A stretch of DNA of 64,000 nt from Zonotrichia leucophrys gambelii (taxonomy: Eukaryota > Chordata > Aves > Passeriformes > Passerellidae). Position 1 is the stretch's first letter, and each line of letters begins with the position of its first letter. Positions 36,641 to 64,000 of the stretch are shown piece after piece. Made by a program: the position numbers and the translations under genes. Under the pieces are notes generated by a model. That model saw only the letters and a list, made by a program, of their open reading frames with translations, was not told the origin of the DNA and searched no databases. The DNA lies in assembly GCF_028769735.1 (NCBI RefSeq), contig NC_088178.1:4344001-4408000 (forward strand). The letters are read 5' to 3'.

Positions 36641-36739
36641 TGTCCGCCTGTCAATAAAGCTTGAACAAGCGCCGCGCCGGGGCCGCCGTTTTGGTTTGGA
36701 TTTTTTATTTTTTTTAATTGTGGGATTTTCTCCTTTTTC

Positions 36740-36780
36740 TTTTTTTTTTTTTTTTTTGTCCCTTCCCCCCCTTTTTTTTT
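36740..36780. repeat. Poly(T) and pyrimidine tract before COP1
   Basis: T18 (36740-36757), then a short C run and a further T run, lie about 80-120 bases before the COP1 start codon. They are probably in the 5' UTR or at the start site. Confidence 0.8.
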
Positions 36781-36818
36781 TCTTTGAAGGAACTTTATTT
36801 TTCTTCGTGCGCACGGGG

Positions 36819-36827
36819 ATGCGCTGA
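36819..36827 (+). promoter_or_regulatory. Minimal upstream ORF (ATG CGC TGA) before COP1
   Basis: This two-codon upstream ORF ends 32 bases before the COP1 ATG. If it is transcribed, it could lower or gate COP1 translation. The sequence is direct; its presence in the mRNA depends on the unmapped start site. Confidence 0.45.
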
Positions 36828-36859
36828 GGCCGCTCCGCCCGGCCCGGCCCGGCCTCGGC

Positions 36860-64000
<27,141 letters not shown>

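Overview
This is vertebrate nuclear DNA, almost certainly from a bird and probably a songbird. Genes are split by GT-AG introns. CR1 LINE fragments occur throughout with their usual avian 3' ends. Several solo LTRs lie between short target-site duplications, and one (17791-18181) resembles a high-copy songbird LTR. The two genes are the 5' portions of PAPPA2 and COP1, arranged head to head. The same pair is neighbours in human 1q25, so the synteny supports both calls.

Left block (1-7960), minus strand: the first two coding exons of PAPPA2. Exon 1 (7307-6857) carries the signal peptide, an Arg/Pro-rich proregion and the start of the laminin-G-like domain. Exon 2 (1480-418) carries the rest of that domain and two Lin-12/Notch repeats. 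The catalytic zinc domain lies beyond the left edge. Exon 1 sits in a CpG island of about 1.6 kb.

Middle block (7960-36540): about 28.5 kb of intergenic DNA with no coding gene that I can support. It holds CR1 fragments, three LTR insertions (one nested in a CR1, one interrupting a CR1 just upstream of COP1), minor tandem repeats, and several AT-rich homeodomain-motif-rich segments that look like conserved noncoding elements.

Right block (36540-64000), plus strand: a CpG-island promoter with GC boxes and an NRF1-type site, then COP1 (RFWD2). Exons 1-8 encode the first 296 residues plus two bases of the next codon: Ser-rich N-terminus, first nuclear localisation signal, C3HC4 RING finger, bipartite nuclear localisation signal, Leu-rich segment and coiled coil. 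The WD40 domain lies beyond the right edge. All eight exon junctions keep one reading frame.

The two products act in different places: PAPPA2 is a secreted protease that frees IGF from binding proteins, and COP1 is a nuclear E3 ubiquitin ligase. I see nothing that makes them one system, and I found no novel multi-gene system. The points of interest are nested retroelement insertions, splice and upstream-ORF details of COP1, a short GC-rich PAPPA2 proregion, and candidate enhancers between the genes.
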